Source: Oceanisphaera avium (GTDB taxonomy: Bacteria; Pseudomonadota; Gammaproteobacteria; Enterobacterales; Aeromonadaceae). Taken from it: a DNA stretch of 64,000 nucleotides. The translations under genes were made by a program, and so were the position numbers. Location: positions 806,001 to 870,000 of the forward strand of contig NZ_CP021376.1 of the NCBI RefSeq assembly GCF_002157875.1. The letters run 5' to 3'. Shown here piece by piece: positions 20,029 through 30,562 of the stretch. Position 1 is the first letter of the stretch. Every line of letters starts with the position of its first letter. The notes under the pieces were generated by a model. The model saw only the letters and a program-made list of their open reading frames with translations, was not told where the DNA came from and ran no database searches.

Positions 20029-22068
20029 ATGGCTATCGAACCACGTAAGATACTTGTCACCTGCGCCCTACCCTATGCCAATGGATCTATTCACCTTGGC
20101 CATATGTTGGAGCATATTCAGGCTGATATCTGGGTTCGTTATCAGCGAATGCGCGGCCATACTGTTCATTTTATTTGCGCCGATGATGCCCATGGTACGC
20201 CCATTATGCTCAAGGCCAAGCAGTTAGGGATAGCGCCTGAAGAAATGATCGCCCAGGTGAAAGCCGAGCATGAAGCTGACTTTGCCCGTTTTAATATCGG
20301 CTTTGATAACTACCACACCACTCATAGCACTGAGAACCGTGAGCTGGCTGAGCTTATTTATGGGCGCTTAAAAGAAAACGGCTATATAGAAAACCGTACT
20401 ATCTCTCAGCTTTTTGATCCTGAGCAGAATATGTTTTTGCCAGATCGCTTTGTTAAAGGCACCTGTCCAAGCTGTAAGTCAGAGGATCAATACGGCGATA
20501 ACTGTGATGTCTGTGCCGCCACCTATAGCCCTACTGAGCTGATTAACCCGCACTCGGCAGTGTCGGGGGCAACGCCCATCATGAAAGACAGCGAGCATTT
20601 TTTCTTCGACTTACCGCAATTTAGCGCCATGTTAAAAGCCTGGACTCGCTCTGGCGCGCTACAAGAAGAAATGGCTAACAAATTAGAAGAGTGGTTTGAA
20701 GCCGGTCTACATCAATGGGACATTACCCGAGATGCGCCCTACTTTGGTTTTGAGATCCCTGGCGCGCCTGGCAAGTATTTCTATGTATGGTTAGATGCGC
20801 CCATTGGCTACATGGGCTCGTTTAAGAACTACTGCGATAAGCGCGGCGATGTGAGCTTTGATGAATACTGGCAACCAGACAGCACCACTGAGCTTTATCA
20901 TTTTATTGGTAAAGACATTGTGTATTTCCATAGTCTGTTTTGGCCGGCCATGCTTGAGGGTAGCGGCTTTAGAAAGCCCACCAATGTCTTCGTCCATGGC
21001 TATGTCACCGTCGATGGCGCTAAAATGTCAAAATCAAAAGGCACCTTTATTAAGGCGGATACCTATCTCCAGCACCTCGACCCTGAGTGCTTGCGCTACT
21101 ATTACGCTGCTAAGCTCTCAAGTCGTATTGACGATCTTGACTTAAACCTCACTGATTTTGTGGCTCGCGTAAATAGCGATGTGGTTAATAAGCTGGTTAA
21201 CTTGGCCTCACGTAATGCAGGCTTTATCACCAAGAAATTTGCAGGAAAACTCGCTGCCACTTGCAGTGAGCCACAGTTATACGCGGACTTTGCCGCCGCG
21301 GCCGAGCGCATCGGCCACTTTTATGAGCAACGCGAATTTGGCCGCGCCATTCGCGATATTATGGCACTGGCCGATAAAGCGAACCGCTATGTCGATGATA
21401 AAGCGCCGTGGGTCTTGGCTAAAGAAGAGGGTAAAGACCAAGAGTTACATGAAGTCTGCTCCATGGGCATCAATTTATTTGCAGTATTAATGACTTATTT
21501 AAAACCGGTTATGCCACTTTTGACCGAGCGTGCCGAGGCTTACCTTAATACTCATTTAACGTGGGATGGCGTAGCTAGCCCCTTAGTCGACCATCAGCTA
21601 AGTGCCTTTAGCCCCTTATTTAAGCGCATGGATCCGCTGCACATCGCTAACATGATAGAAGCCTCTAAAGAAGACTTAGCCGCCGAGCTAGAAGTGACCG
21701 CCGCCCCGCTTAGCGGACCGTTATCCGACGACCCTATTAGTGAGACCATCAGCTTTGATGACTTTGCTAAAATTGATCTACGCGTCGCCTTGATCAGCAA
21801 AGCTGAGGCTGTGCCTAAGGCCGATAAACTGCTGCGCTTAGAATTGGACTTAGGCGGCGAGACTCGCCAAGTATTTGCCGGCATTAAGTCCGCTTATAAG
21901 CCCGAAGATTTAGAGGGCAAACTGACGGTGATGGTGGCCAACTTGGCTCCGCGCAAGATGAGCTTTGGTATGAGTGAAGGCATGGTGCTGGCAGCCGGCC
22001 CAGGTGGTGAAGACCTGTGGATTTTAGAGCCTCACGCCGGCGCAAAGCCCGGCATGCGAATTAAATAA
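20029..22068 (+). CDS. metG: Methionyl-tRNA synthetase
   Basis: Class I aminoacyl-tRNA synthetase, 679 residues. Signature sequences are [11 protein letters not shown] (HIGH motif), the zinc-knuckle [17 protein letters not shown], and [11 protein letters not shown] (KMSKS). The C-terminal 100 residues are the dimerising tRNA-binding OB domain ([20 protein letters not shown]). The ATG giving [11 protein letters not shown] matches the spacing in E. coli MetG (six residues before KILVT); another ATG three codons upstream is possible. Confidence 0.97.
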   Translation: MAIEPRKILVTCALPYANGSIHLGHMLEHIQADIWVRYQRMRGHTVHFICADDAHGTPIMLKAKQLGIAPEEMIAQVKAEHEADFARFNIGFDNYHTTHSTENRELAELIYGRLKENGYIENRTISQLFDPEQNMFLPDRFVKGTCPSCKSEDQYGDNCDVCAATYSPTELINPHSAVSGATPIMKDSEHFFFDLPQFSAMLKAWTRSGALQEEMANKLEEWFEAGLHQWDITRDAPYFGFEIPGAPGKYFYVWLDAPIGYMGSFKNYCDKRGDVSFDEYWQPDSTTELYHFIGKDIVYFHSLFWPAMLEGSGFRKPTNVFVHGYVTVDGAKMSKSKGTFIKADTYLQHLDPECLRYYYAAKLSSRIDDLDLNLTDFVARVNSDVVNKLVNLASRNAGFITKKFAGKLAATCSEPQLYADFAAAAERIGHFYEQREFGRAIRDIMALADKANRYVDDKAPWVLAKEEGKDQELHEVCSMGINLFAVLMTYLKPVMPLLTERAEAYLNTHLTWDGVASPLVDHQLSAFSPLFKRMDPLHIANMIEASKEDLAAELEVTAAPLSGPLSDDPISETISFDDFAKIDLRVALISKAEAVPKADKLLRLELDLGGETRQVFAGIKSAYKPEDLEGKLTVMVANLAPRKMSFGMSEGMVLAAGPGGEDLWILEPHAGAKPGMRIK

Positions 22069-22161
22069 TGCCCCCCTCTGGGCGCATTAGCTTTACGCGA
22101 AAGCTTGATATCTGGCAGCAAATCGTCTTTTTCTTAACGCGTAAAGCGCTTAACCTCTTTT

Positions 22162-22197
22162 AAAAAAACAGCGAGCCGCGAGGCTCGCTGTTTTTTA
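22162..22197. terminator. Bidirectional terminator between metG and sdaA
   Basis: A 9-bp stem CAGCGAGCC/GGCTCGCTG with a GCGA loop is flanked by a run of A on the left and T on the right, so it can end both the rightward metG and the leftward sdaA transcript. Confidence 0.9.
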
Positions 22198-22226
22198 TTC
22201 GTATGGCTTATCACTCCCCGCAGTGG

Positions 22227-23603
22227 CTAACACTGGGTAATATTCACGGCCAAGCCGCCGCGGGCGGTTTCTTTATATTTACTCTTCATATCAAAGCCCG
22301 TTTCGCGCATGGTTTTAATGACTTTATCTAGCGATACCTTATGCTGGCCATCACCGCGCAGCGCCAAGCGACTCGCATTAATGGCTTTTACCGCGCCCAT
22401 GGCATTGCGCTCTATACAGGGCACTTGTACAAGACCGCCCACGGGATCGCAAGTGAGCCCCAAATTATGCTCCATCCCTATTTCTGCTGCATTTTCAACT
22501 TGCACAACACTGCCGCCTTGTAGAGCACACAAGGCCGCCGCCGCCATTGAGCAAGCCACCCCCACTTCGCCTTGACAACCTACTTCGGCACCCGAAATCG
22601 AGGCATTTTCTTTATATAGGATGCCAATGGCGGCGGCCGTTAAAAAATAAGTGAGCAAGTGAGCCTCGGTCACCGGATGCACAAAATGGTGATAATAATG
22701 CAGTACCGCAGGAATAATACCCGCAGCACCATTAGTAGGAGCCGTAACCACGCGCCCCCCCGCGGCATTTTCTTCATTCACCGCCATCGCATATAAGTCC
22801 ACCCACTCCATGACGTGCAAGGGATCTTGGCTTGGTTCACTATTAAGTTTAATAAATAAGTCATGGGCTCGCCGGCGAAGCTTTAAACTCCCGGGTAAGA
22901 CTCCCGAAGTTTCACAGCCTCGCCTGACGCAAGCTTGCATGACCTGCCATAACTCAGTTAAGCCGTGAATTATCTCTGACTCACTGCGCTTTACTTGTTC
23001 ATTAGCCAGCATTAGCTCGCTTACACTGAGCTGGTGCTGCTGACACAGTGCAAGCAATTCATCTCCACTACTAAATGGATAAGGCACGATCGGGCTGCCA
23101 GAGTGGGCGATGGCCGTAGCGTTGGTAAAATCTTGTGCTTTAACAATAAAGCCGCCCCCTATGGAATAATAAGACTGCTCATGCAAAACCTTATCACTTG
23201 GCTTACCAAACACCCGAAAGGTCATGCCATTACTGTGCAGCGGCAGCGTTTTGCGCTGATGAAAAACAATCGCATTGCGACGCGGAAAAACGACGCTGTG
23301 CAGTTGATTGAGTAACAACTGCTCCTTGCGGTCAACCTCGGCTAAAAACTCTGGGATAAGATCAATATCGACCGTATCAGGAGCAAAACCTGCTAGGCCT
23401 AAAATCACCGCCTTGCCGGAGCCATGGCCATGACCGGTTTGCCCTAAAGAGCCAAAAAGCTCTACTTCTATTCTTGTTACTGCGCTTAATTCATCTTGCT
23501 GGCTTACATGCTGAATAAAATCTAGCGCGGCGCGCATCGGCCCCACAGTGTGTGAAGAAGAAGGGCCTATGCCAATACTAAACAGTTCGAATACGCTGAT
23601 CAT
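22227..23603 (-). CDS. sdaA: L-serine dehydratase (iron-sulfur type)
   Basis: Deaminates L-serine to pyruvate and ammonia with a [4Fe-4S] cluster; 458 residues, single-chain form. The N-terminal [18 protein letters not shown] and the cysteines in [18 protein letters not shown] and VQVPCIER have the 42- and 11-residue spacing expected for the three cluster ligands. The ATG giving MISVFELF has a GGAG site 5 nt upstream; an ATG two codons earlier is less well placed. sdaA and sdaB paralogues cannot be separated here. Confidence 0.93.
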   Translation of the reverse strand: MISVFELFSIGIGPSSSHTVGPMRAALDFIQHVSQQDELSAVTRIEVELFGSLGQTGHGHGSGKAVILGLAGFAPDTVDIDLIPEFLAEVDRKEQLLLNQLHSVVFPRRNAIVFHQRKTLPLHSNGMTFRVFGKPSDKVLHEQSYYSIGGGFIVKAQDFTNATAIAHSGSPIVPYPFSSGDELLALCQQHQLSVSELMLANEQVKRSESEIIHGLTELWQVMQACVRRGCETSGVLPGSLKLRRRAHDLFIKLNSEPSQDPLHVMEWVDLYAMAVNEENAAGGRVVTAPTNGAAGIIPAVLHYYHHFVHPVTEAHLLTYFLTAAAIGILYKENASISGAEVGCQGEVGVACSMAAAALCALQGGSVVQVENAAEIGMEHNLGLTCDPVGGLVQVPCIERNAMGAVKAINASRLALRGDGQHKVSLDKVIKTMRETGFDMKSKYKETARGGLAVNITQC

Positions 23604-23737
23604 CGCCACTCCTAGCTAAACGGGCCGTCATAGCCGCCTAACTTTAATCAGAATATTGTAGGGATATATGATGCAGAGAAAAATTTATTTTAGTAAAGAG
23701 ACATTTTGGCAGTGGAATATGTGAGCTCGATCGCGAA

Positions 23738-24304
23738 CTAACGAGCAATCTGCTTAGAGAAGTTATGAATAACGCGTGCAGTAATGCCCCAAATCCACAC
23801 TTGCTGCCAGCGAATAAATATCACCTCATGCTCTTGTCCCTGACGGTTAAGGCGAAAAATATGGTGATGGCGCAAGTCCAGTAAATAATCCAGTGGCACT
23901 TGAAAGACTGCCGCCACTTCACTGGGATTAAGTTTAAAGCTGGGCTGACCTGAAACTAAGCCAATAAAAGGCGTAAGCGCAAAGCCAGACACTGTATATT
24001 GCGCCTCGAGTTGGCCTAGCGGTTGGCATAAATGCGGTAATAAGCCAATTTCTTCCCAGCTTTCACGAAGTGCCGTGTGCCAAAGACTGGCATCGGTGCT
24101 ATCAAAACGCCCGCCAGGAAAACTCACCTGCCCTGGGTGGTGGCGTAACTCTAGACTACGGCGCGTCAGTATTAACTCTAAGCCACAGCTGCCTTCAACA
24201 ATCGGCATTAATACCGCCGCTGCATGAGCATGGCGTGGCAGAGTGGGATCAGGTCGCGGCGTTAATAAATTAATGCGGGTTTTTAATTCACTTAAAGTCA
24301 TCAT
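23738..24304 (-). CDS. nudL: Nudix hydrolase NudL, probable CoA pyrophosphatase
   Basis: 188-residue Nudix protein. The upstream LTRRSLELRHHPGQVSFPGGR (UPF0035 motif) and the box GGRFDSTDASLWHTALRESWEEIGL place it with CoA/acyl-CoA pyrophosphatases. It lies 42 bp downstream of pabB on the same strand, the same pabB-nudL pairing as in E. coli. The start is either of two adjacent ATGs; the ribosome site is weak. Confidence 0.9.
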   Translation of the reverse strand: MMTLSELKTRINLLTPRPDPTLPRHAHAAAVLMPIVEGSCGLELILTRRSLELRHHPGQVSFPGGRFDSTDASLWHTALRESWEEIGLLPHLCQPLGQLEAQYTVSGFALTPFIGLVSGQPSFKLNPSEVAAVFQVPLDYLLDLRHHHIFRLNRQGQEHEVIFIRWQQVWIWGITARVIHNFSKQIAR

Positions 24305-24346
24305 TTTTACTTGTTAAGGCAAACATGTACTGGAGCATGGCGCATG

Positions 24347-25753
24347 TTAGGTACCCTCAACGGGCGAGATAGCACTTAAGACCGGCAAAATTTTCGCTAG
24401 TTTATCAAATAACTCTTGATACTCAGACTGAGCCTCTGAGTCCGCGACTATGCCCCCGCCTGCCCAACAATAAAGCGACGGCTGTTTTGCGACTAAAGTC
24501 CGAATGGTAATACTCGTATCCATACGACCATGAGCACTAATATAACCAATACTGCCACAATAAGCATGGCGACGGTGCGTCTCTAGCTCTTCAATAATCT
24601 CCATCGCACGTACCTTGGGCGCTCCCGTAATGGAGCCGCCAGGAAAAGTGGCGGCTAATAAGTCCACGGCGCTTAGCGCCCCATCCAGCTCACCGGTAAT
24701 AGTAGACACCAAATGATGCACGGCTGGAAACGACTCTATGGCAAATAAAGAGGGGACTTTTACCGAACCTGGTACACACACCCGCCCAATATCGTTACGT
24801 AATAAGTCCACTATCATTAGGTTTTCGGCGCGATCTTTAGGCGCCTGTTGTAACTCAGTGGCCAGTTGCTGATCAAGCAGCACATCACGACTTCGCGCCC
24901 GCGTGCCTTTAATGGGTTTAGTTTCTACATATTGGTCATTAAGGGCAATAAAACGCTCTGGTGATACGCTTAATAAGGTAGTGCTAGGTAATTGTAAAAA
25001 AGCAGAGAACGGCGCTTGATTTTGTGCACTTAATTGACAATAGGCTTGCCAGCTGTCACCGGTATAGGTGGCCTTAAAGCGCAGCGTTAAGTTAATTTGA
25101 TAGCAATCCCCCGCCGCTAAATAAGACTGTACCTGATTAAAGCTGTGCAGATATTGGGCTTGGCTCTTACTGGCTTGCCACCCACTGGTGAGACTAAAAG
25201 GCAGGCCCGGTTTAATCTGTTGTTGCTGCCACCATAATAAGCGCGCTTTAAGTGCTTGCTCGTCTCCCACCACCACTAAATATGCGCATTGACTCTGGGT
25301 ATCAATCACCCAGGCCCAGTCGACAATGGCCACCGCCATGTCGGGGGTTAGTTGATCATTGATGGCGCGAGTGGGGAGTTGTTCCAGTCGTCGCCCCAAG
25401 TCATAACTAAATAGGCCTATGGCTCCTCCACAAAAGGGCAGATGGGCAAACTCTGCGGGCAAGCTTACTTTGCCAATGAGTTTATCTTGCCAGTGCTTTA
25501 CGAGTGCAAAAGGTGAGTCGTTAGTGATCTGGCGCTCGCCTTGATAGTCAATATAGGTGAGCTCACCGTCAGTGGTTAAGGTCGCTAGCGGCTCAGCACT
25601 GATAATATGAAAGCGACTATCGACACTTAAGGGCGCGCCAGACTCCAGTAACATGGCCCATGGCAGATGCGCAATAGGTGAAAAAAAATCGTGCACAGCC
25701 CCACTAAATGCTTGGCTATGGATGTGTAAAGACATTTGCATACTGTAATCCAC
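24347..25753 (-). CDS. pabB: Aminodeoxychorismate synthase component I
   Basis: Chorismate-using enzyme that forms 4-amino-4-deoxychorismate with ammonia from PabA; 464-468 residues depending on the start. The C-terminal catalytic domain shows ETKPIKGTRARS, FPGGSITGAPKVRAMEIIEELE and GRMDTSITIRTL; the N-terminal HLPWAMLLESG is typical of PabB. The longest frame begins at GTG; ATGs four and six codons in are alternatives, and no ribosome site is decisive. Together with pabC at 254-1102 it makes p-aminobenzoate. Confidence 0.93.
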   Translation of the reverse strand: MDYSMQMSLHIHSQAFSGAVHDFFSPIAHLPWAMLLESGAPLSVDSRFHIISAEPLATLTTDGELTYIDYQGERQITNDSPFALVKHWQDKLIGKVSLPAEFAHLPFCGGAIGLFSYDLGRRLEQLPTRAINDQLTPDMAVAIVDWAWVIDTQSQCAYLVVVGDEQALKARLLWWQQQQIKPGLPFSLTSGWQASKSQAQYLHSFNQVQSYLAAGDCYQINLTLRFKATYTGDSWQAYCQLSAQNQAPFSAFLQLPSTTLLSVSPERFIALNDQYVETKPIKGTRARSRDVLLDQQLATELQQAPKDRAENLMIVDLLRNDIGRVCVPGSVKVPSLFAIESFPAVHHLVSTITGELDGALSAVDLLAATFPGGSITGAPKVRAMEIIEELETHRRHAYCGSIGYISAHGRMDTSITIRTLVAKQPSLYCWAGGGIVADSEAQSEYQELFDKLAKILPVLSAISPVEGT

Positions 25754-25930
25754 TCGACAATTTTAACATCCTTAACCAGCGAGACTGGCCAGCCTAGGGC
25801 GGTGAAGCGTATCATAGCCCCCTATTAACAATACAGAGCCGGTTCTGGATGGGTGTGCTTATTTTTTTAACTAACTTGTATTCACCCTATTTGCCTCAAC
25901 CTAGCCCCCGCCGACCCGCAAGAGGAAGCC

Positions 25931-27450
25931 ATGAGCATTATTAAGAAGCAGGATTTTATCGAGTCGGTTGCCGATGCACTGCAATATATTTCTTATTATC
26001 ACCCGCTGGACTTCGTACACGCGCTAGAAAAAGCGTATTTAAAAGAAGAAAGCCGTGCTGCAAAAGACGCGATTGCGCAAATCTTAATTAACTCGCGTAT
26101 GGCCGCCGAAGGACATCGCCCCTTATGCCAAGACACTGGCATTGTGACCTGTTTTGTAAAAATTGGCATGCAAGTGCAGTGGGACAGTGATTTAACAGTA
26201 CAAGAAATGGTGGATGAAGGGGTGCGCCGTGCTTACTTAAATGCCGATAATCCACTGCGCGCCTCTATTGTGGCCGACCCTGCCGGCAAGCGCATTAATA
26301 CCAAAGACAACACGCCAGCGGTAGTGCACATCGATATGGTAGCTGGCTCAAGCGTTGAAGTCGCGATTGCCGCCAAAGGGGTGGTTCTGAAAATAAGTCT
26401 AAAATGGCCATGCTTAACCCCTCCGACGACGTGGCAGAATGGGTATTAAAAACGCTGCCTACTATGGGGGCGGGTTGGTGCCCACCGGGCATGTTGGGCA
26501 TTGGTATTGGCGGCACCGCCGAAAAAGCCGCGGTGCTGGCCAAAGAGTCACTCATGGATCCAGTAGATATTCACGAGCTTATAGAACGGGGCGCCGAGTC
26601 CACTGAAGAGAAATTGCGCTTAGAAATCTTTGAAAAAGCCAATAAGCTGGGTATCGGTGCCCAAGGTTTGGGTGGCTTAACTACAGTGGTCGACATTAAA
26701 ATTAAAACCGCCCCCACCCATGCGGCCTCTAAGCCGGTGGTCATGATTCCAAACTGTGCGGCCACGCGCCATGTGCACTTTACTCTTGATGGCTCGGGTC
26801 CCGCCGAGCTAAGCCCGCCAAAGCTTGAAGACTGGCCACAAGTGACGTGGGAGGTGGGCGACAGTGCGCGGCGCGTTAACTTAGACACTGTGACACATGC
26901 CGACATCATGGAGTGGAAAATGGGCGAGACGGTATTGCTCTCCGGTAAATTACTCACTGGGCGAGATGCGGCCCACCAGCGAATTCAGCAAATGTTAGCT
27001 AATGGCGAAGCCTTGCCGGTGGACTTTAACGAGCGCTTTATTTATTACGTGGGCCCCGTTGATGCTATCGGCGACGAAGCCGTGGGCCCTGCTGGCCCCA
27101 CCACCGCCACTCGCATGGATAAGTTTACCGACATGATGTTAGAAGATGCCGGTTTACTGGGCATGATTGGCAAAGCCGAGCGTGGCCCCGCGACCGTTGA
27201 GTCCATTAAGCAGCATAAAGCCGTGTATTTGATGGCGGTGGGGGGTGCTGCTTATCTGGTGGCGAAAGCGGTGAAAAAAGCGCGCGTGGTGGCCTTTGCC
27301 GACTTGGGCATGGAAGCCATCTATGAGTTTGAAGTAGAAAATATGCCCGTCACAGTGGCGGTAGACAGTGAAGGCAATAACGCGCACGTCACCGGCCCCG
27401 CCATTTGGCAAGCTAAAATTGAAGAGTTGGATGCCCGATTAAGCAAGTAA
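25931..27450 (+). pseudogene. Class I fumarate hydratase, interrupted by an apparent one-base deletion
   Basis: TCA-cycle enzyme with an oxygen-labile [4Fe-4S] cluster. The left frame (25931-26449) reads normally to VEVAIAAKG and then turns to nonsense; the correct sequence resumes in the next frame as GGSENKSKMAMLNPSDD and runs to 27450. Restoring one base at 26378-26381 (GGGG after AAA) gives a 506-residue chain. In that joined chain the three cluster cysteines would be C66 (PLCQDTG), C184 (GWCPPG) and C276 (PNCAATRH), spaced 118 and 92, close to the 119 and 94 of E. coli FumA. The break separates C66 from the other two, so neither piece alone should be active. Everything else is well conserved, which points to a sequencing error or a very recent lesion. 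Confidence 0.93.
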
Positions 27451-27477
27451 ATACCGCTGTACGTTCTACGCTGTACG

Positions 27478-27512
27478 AACAACACCGTGCCTCGGCTCGG
27501 TGTTGTTGTTTA
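27478..27512 (+). terminator. Terminator downstream of the fumarase gene
   Basis: A 10-bp stem AACAACACCG/CGGTGTTGTT encloses a 10-nt loop and is followed by GTTTAATT. It lies about 30 nt after the fumarase stop. Confidence 0.75.
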
Positions 27513-27722
27513 ATTAGCCAAAACACAATAAACCTAAACTCTCTGGCAACTAAATCCACGAAACAGTTTAAAAAACGTGGTACGCCAAGCGTTGAGCGCT
27601 TTACGTAAAACCAACCCCAAATCGGTGTCTTTCTTTAACGTAAGGCGTAAAACGTCCCGCTTCCCGAAGAGGGGGAGTGTATTGTCCCCTTCACGCCCTA
27701 CTCTTAACAAAGCGGGTTTTTA
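27513..27722. other. Intergenic region with repeat-like words, no gene seen
   Basis: No credible reading frame. It holds TAAGGCGTAA (27641-27650), which recurs at 48930-48939, and a CCCGCTT...AAGCGGG pair followed by a T run just before the acr3 stop that could act as a second rightward terminator. Function is not established. Confidence 0.4.
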
Positions 27723-28760
27723 TTACTCATCAGTAGCAAAATAATCTCGGGTGTGATTAGCAAACCACACTAAGGACAACATCACCGGTACCTCCACTAG
27801 CACGCCCACTACGGTGGCCAGTGCCGCGCCTGAATGTAGGCCAAATACGCCAATAGCCACGGCGACTGCTAGCTCAAAAAAGTTGGAGGTACCGATCATG
27901 CACGCCGGTGCCGCTATGGTGTGCGGCAGCTTCATGCGCTTGGCTAGCCAATAAGCCAGTGCAAAAATGCCATAGGTTTGCAGCAATAAAGGAATAGCAA
28001 TTAAGCCAATCACTAAGGGATTAGCTAAAATAGTCGGCGCTTGTAAGCCAAACAACAAGACCACTGTGGCTAATAACCCTAAGATTGACCAAGGCTTACA
28101 GCGCTGTGCTAAATAAGACACCGCTAAGGGTTGGGCACGCTTTTCTTGAGCCTGAGTCCAAAGCTTGCGGGTAATAATGCCGGCCCCTAGCGGCAATACC
28201 ACATACAACAACACCGATAATAACAAGGTATTCCAAGGCACTTGAATGGCGTTTATGCCCAGCAACAATGCCGCTAAAGGTGCGAAGGCAAACATCATGA
28301 TGAGATTATTCACTGACACTTGCACCAATGTGTAATTGGCATCACCTCGAGTGAGCTGGCTCCACACAAACACCATGGCGGTACAAGGAGCCACACCAAG
28401 CAAGATCATACCGGCGATATATTCTCCCGCCGTAGCAGCATCAACCCAAGGTGCAAATAGTACTCTAAAGAATAACCAACCCAGTGTCGCCATGGTAAAG
28501 GGCTTAATAAGCCAATTGACAACCAGGGTCAGCAGTAATCCTTTAGGTTTTTTACCGACATTTTTAACGGCACTAAAGTCGATTTGCAGCATCATGGGGT
28601 AGATCATCAACCAAATAAGTAGCGCCACCAGCAAGTTGACATGGGCATACTCTAATTGCGCAATCTGGCCAAAGACTCCCGGAGCCCATTGTCCCAATAA
28701 GATCCCCACTACTATGCTTAAACCCACCCACAACGACAAATACCGCTCAAACACACCCAT
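27723..28760 (-). CDS. acr3: Arsenite efflux transporter, ACR3 family
   Basis: 345-residue inner-membrane protein with about ten membrane segments that expels arsenite using the proton gradient. The start [23 protein letters not shown], the conserved cysteine in [17 protein letters not shown], and the C-terminal [19 protein letters not shown] are ACR3 hallmarks; it is not an ArsB. It is the last gene of the arsR-arsC-arsH-acr3 cluster, separated from arsH by 102 bp holding repeat-like sequence. Confidence 0.95.
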   Translation of the reverse strand: MGVFERYLSLWVGLSIVVGILLGQWAPGVFGQIAQLEYAHVNLLVALLIWLMIYPMMLQIDFSAVKNVGKKPKGLLLTLVVNWLIKPFTMATLGWLFFRVLFAPWVDAATAGEYIAGMILLGVAPCTAMVFVWSQLTRGDANYTLVQVSVNNLIMMFAFAPLAALLLGINAIQVPWNTLLLSVLLYVVLPLGAGIITRKLWTQAQEKRAQPLAVSYLAQRCKPWSILGLLATVVLLFGLQAPTILANPLVIGLIAIPLLLQTYGIFALAYWLAKRMKLPHTIAAPACMIGTSNFFELAVAVAIGVFGLHSGAALATVVGVLVEVPVMLSLVWFANHTRDYFATDE

Positions 28761-28770
28761 ATTTACACCT

Positions 28771-28860
28771 TTTTTTTAACGCCATACGCCATACGCAGTA
28801 CGAGTCAAACAAACACCGTCTTTTTAGATAAAGCGTACGGCGTATAGCCTACGACGTGAG
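28771..28860. repeat. Intergenic repeat-like element between acr3 and arsH
   Basis: Short TACG-rich words occur in tandem here (CGCCATACGCCATACG, then TAAAGCGTACGGCGTA). The 13-mer TAAAGCGTACGGC at 28829-28841 recurs inverted at 48893-48905. Similar TACG-rich sequence follows the fumarase gene. A degenerate dispersed intergenic repeat is the simplest reading. Confidence 0.4.
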
Positions 28861-28862
28861 TT

Positions 28863-29588
28863 CTAAAGAGCGCTTTGATTAACTCGGGCCATGAGTTGTT
28901 CGGCCGTTTCTACTCGCTCCGAGTAACGGTCGGTTAAATAGGCGCTGTTATCTCGGGTCAGCAATGTGAACTTGAGCAGCTCTTCCATCACATCCACAAT
29001 GCGATTGTAATAAGGCGAGGGCTTCATGCGCTTATTTTCATCAAATTCATTAAACGCCTTGGCCACCGAGGATTGATTAGGAATGGTGATCATACGCATC
29101 CAACGCCCTAGTACTCGCAATTGATTAACCACATTAAAAGACTGCGAGCCGCCACACACTTGCATCACAGCTAAGGTTTTACCTTGAGTGGGGCGCAGCG
29201 CACCCAAAGATAAAGGGATCCAATCAATTTGTGTTTTCATTACGCCGGTCATGGCACCGTGGCGCTCAGGAGAGCACCACACTTGACCTTCAGACCAAGT
29301 GACTAGCTCTCTAAGCTCTTGTACTTTAGGGTGTTCGGCATCGGCGCCATCGGCGAGCGGCAAACCAGTAGGATCATAAATTCGTACATCTGCGCCCATA
29401 AACAGTAATAATCGAGCACACTCCTCTATCACTAAACGGCTAAACGAGCATTGGCGTAATGAGCCGTAGAGCAATAAAATCCGCGGCTTATGGGAGTGAC
29501 TTAATTGTGAAAAATGCGGTATTTGAAAATGTTGTTCATCAATATTAGGTAAGCTGATATCGGGAAGTTGACTGTCTGTTAGGCTCAT
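28863..29588 (-). CDS. arsH: ArsH, NADPH-dependent FMN reductase/organoarsenical oxidase
   Basis: 241-residue flavoprotein of the NADPH:FMN reductase fold. Characterised ArsH proteins oxidise trivalent methyl- and aryl-arsenicals. The FMN loop is [26 protein letters not shown], with [18 protein letters not shown] and [22 protein letters not shown] typical of ArsH rather than general FMN reductases. The ATG giving MSLTDSQL has an AGAGAG site; the longer frame runs into arsC. It lies between arsC and acr3. Confidence 0.94.
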   Translation of the reverse strand: MSLTDSQLPDISLPNIDEQHFQIPHFSQLSHSHKPRILLLYGSLRQCSFSRLVIEECARLLLFMGADVRIYDPTGLPLADGADAEHPKVQELRELVTWSEGQVWCSPERHGAMTGVMKTQIDWIPLSLGALRPTQGKTLAVMQVCGGSQSFNVVNQLRVLGRWMRMITIPNQSSVAKAFNEFDENKRMKPSPYYNRIVDVMEELLKFTLLTRDNSAYLTDRYSERVETAEQLMARVNQSAL

Positions 29589-29638
29589 AAAAGGCTCTCT
29601 TAGCAAAATAAGCTCGCTCACCTTGTGGTGAGCTGGCA

Positions 29639-30103
29639 TTACGAATGGGATAATAAAGCCAAGGCATCCGGCCATTGCTCTGGCGCTTGGCGGGCAATCA
29701 CTAATAACTGCTCAACTCGCTGTTTAATGTGGGTGATGGCTTCGCCAAATGCCAGCGCCACTTGTTCATCACTACCATTAATTTTTGAAGGATCAGCCAG
29801 CGGCCAATGGATCACTTGGCTTTGACCAAACCACACTGGGCAGCTTTCTGCGGCGGCACTATCACACACAGTCACGACTACATCGGGGGCAAACTCGGCA
29901 AGATCATCCCAAGATTGACTGCTCAGCTCGCCAGTTGCTATAGCCGCTGCTTGCAAATAAAAAAGTGTTAAAGGATGAACTTCGCCTACCGGCTGACTGC
30001 CGGCACTGCGCGCAATAAGAAGGCCTTGACCATAATGATTGGTGAGCGCTTCTGATAAAATACTGCGACAGCGATTATGGGTACAAATATAAAGAATTTT
30101 CAT
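29639..30103 (-). CDS. arsC: Arsenate reductase ArsC (LMW-phosphatase fold)
   Basis: 154-residue enzyme reducing arsenate to arsenite, which is then exported. The P-loop [18 protein letters not shown] holds the attacking cysteine in a CX5R loop; additional cysteines in [16 protein letters not shown] are placed to act as the resolving relay of the thioredoxin-coupled class. [14 protein letters not shown] is typical. It sits 15 bp downstream of arsR. The other phosphatase of this fold at 15467 lacks the CDSAAAESC relay, so the two are distinguishable. Confidence 0.93.
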   Translation of the reverse strand: MKILYICTHNRCRSILSEALTNHYGQGLLIARSAGSQPVGEVHPLTLFYLQAAAIATGELSSQSWDDLAEFAPDVVVTVCDSAAAESCPVWFGQSQVIHWPLADPSKINGSDEQVALAFGEAITHIKQRVEQLLVIARQAPEQWPDALALLSHS

Positions 30104-30118
30104 CTTAGCTCTCAGTGG

Positions 30119-30475
30119 TTAATCCACGCAGCTCAATGCTCTGGTGATGCGCTGTCGATAGGGGTGCAGATAAAGATTATGTTGGTGATGCACAGTGCCT
30201 AAAATATCCCTCGCCCACGGGGAGAGTTGGGAATGTAAGCGATAATACACCCAGCGCCCACGTCGCTCATCTTCCAGTAACTGATGTTTTTTTAGCTCAG
30301 CTAGGTGTCGAGAAACCTTAGGTTGGCTTAGCTCTAAAGCCTGCTGCAAATCACACACACATAACTCTTGGTACTCAAATAACAGCAACAAGGAAGTTAG
30401 ACGAGTGTCATCGGCTAAGCACTTAAAAAAGAGTAACGGCGTTAAGGTCGTTTCGGTCATATTCGGCTCAGTCAT
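30119..30475 (-). CDS. arsR: Arsenic-responsive repressor ArsR
   Basis: 118-residue winged-helix SmtB/ArsR repressor. The arsenite-binding pair is in YQELCVCDLQQAL at the start of the DNA-binding helices, and the recognition helix is LSQPKVSRHLAELKK. It should repress its own operon by binding the palindrome at 30473-30510, released by arsenite. The first ATG (30475) lies inside that palindrome. The second ATG, five codons later (30460), leaves room for a leader and may be the real start. Confidence 0.95.
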   Translation of the reverse strand: MTEPNMTETTLTPLLFFKCLADDTRLTSLLLLFEYQELCVCDLQQALELSQPKVSRHLAELKKHQLLEDERRGRWVYYRLHSQLSPWARDILGTVHHQHNLYLHPYRQRITRALSCVD

Positions 30476-30510
30476 GCTTACATATACGAAATATCATATA
30501 TGTAAGCATG
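30473..30510 (-). promoter_or_regulatory. ArsR operator: perfect 14-bp inverted repeat
   Basis: CATGCTTACATATA (30473-30486) and its exact complement TATATGTAAGCATG (30497-30510) flank a 10-nt centre. On the minus strand a consensus -35 TTGACA (30519-30514) lies immediately outside, with possible -10 boxes TATGAT (spacer 15) or TGATAT (spacer 17) inside the palindrome. A repressor bound here would block the promoter. The dyad also covers the first arsR ATG. Confidence 0.85.
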
Positions 30511-30562
30511 CAGTGTCAACCTTAATGTTGATAAAAATGAGCAAACCTGCTGAAGAGGAGCA

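Noticed and set aside
26375..26384. Programmed -1 frameshift in the fumarase at AAAGGGG
   Set aside because: A -1 shift would restore the frame, but the in-frame codons (AAA GGG GTG) do not form an X XXY YYZ heptamer, I see no obvious downstream stimulatory structure, and recoding is not known for fumarases. A base loss is simpler.
27723..30475. Arsenic cluster as a recent mobile island
   Set aside because: No tRNA, integrase, IS or direct repeats at the borders, and codon choice looks like the neighbours; transfer cannot be argued from the window alone.
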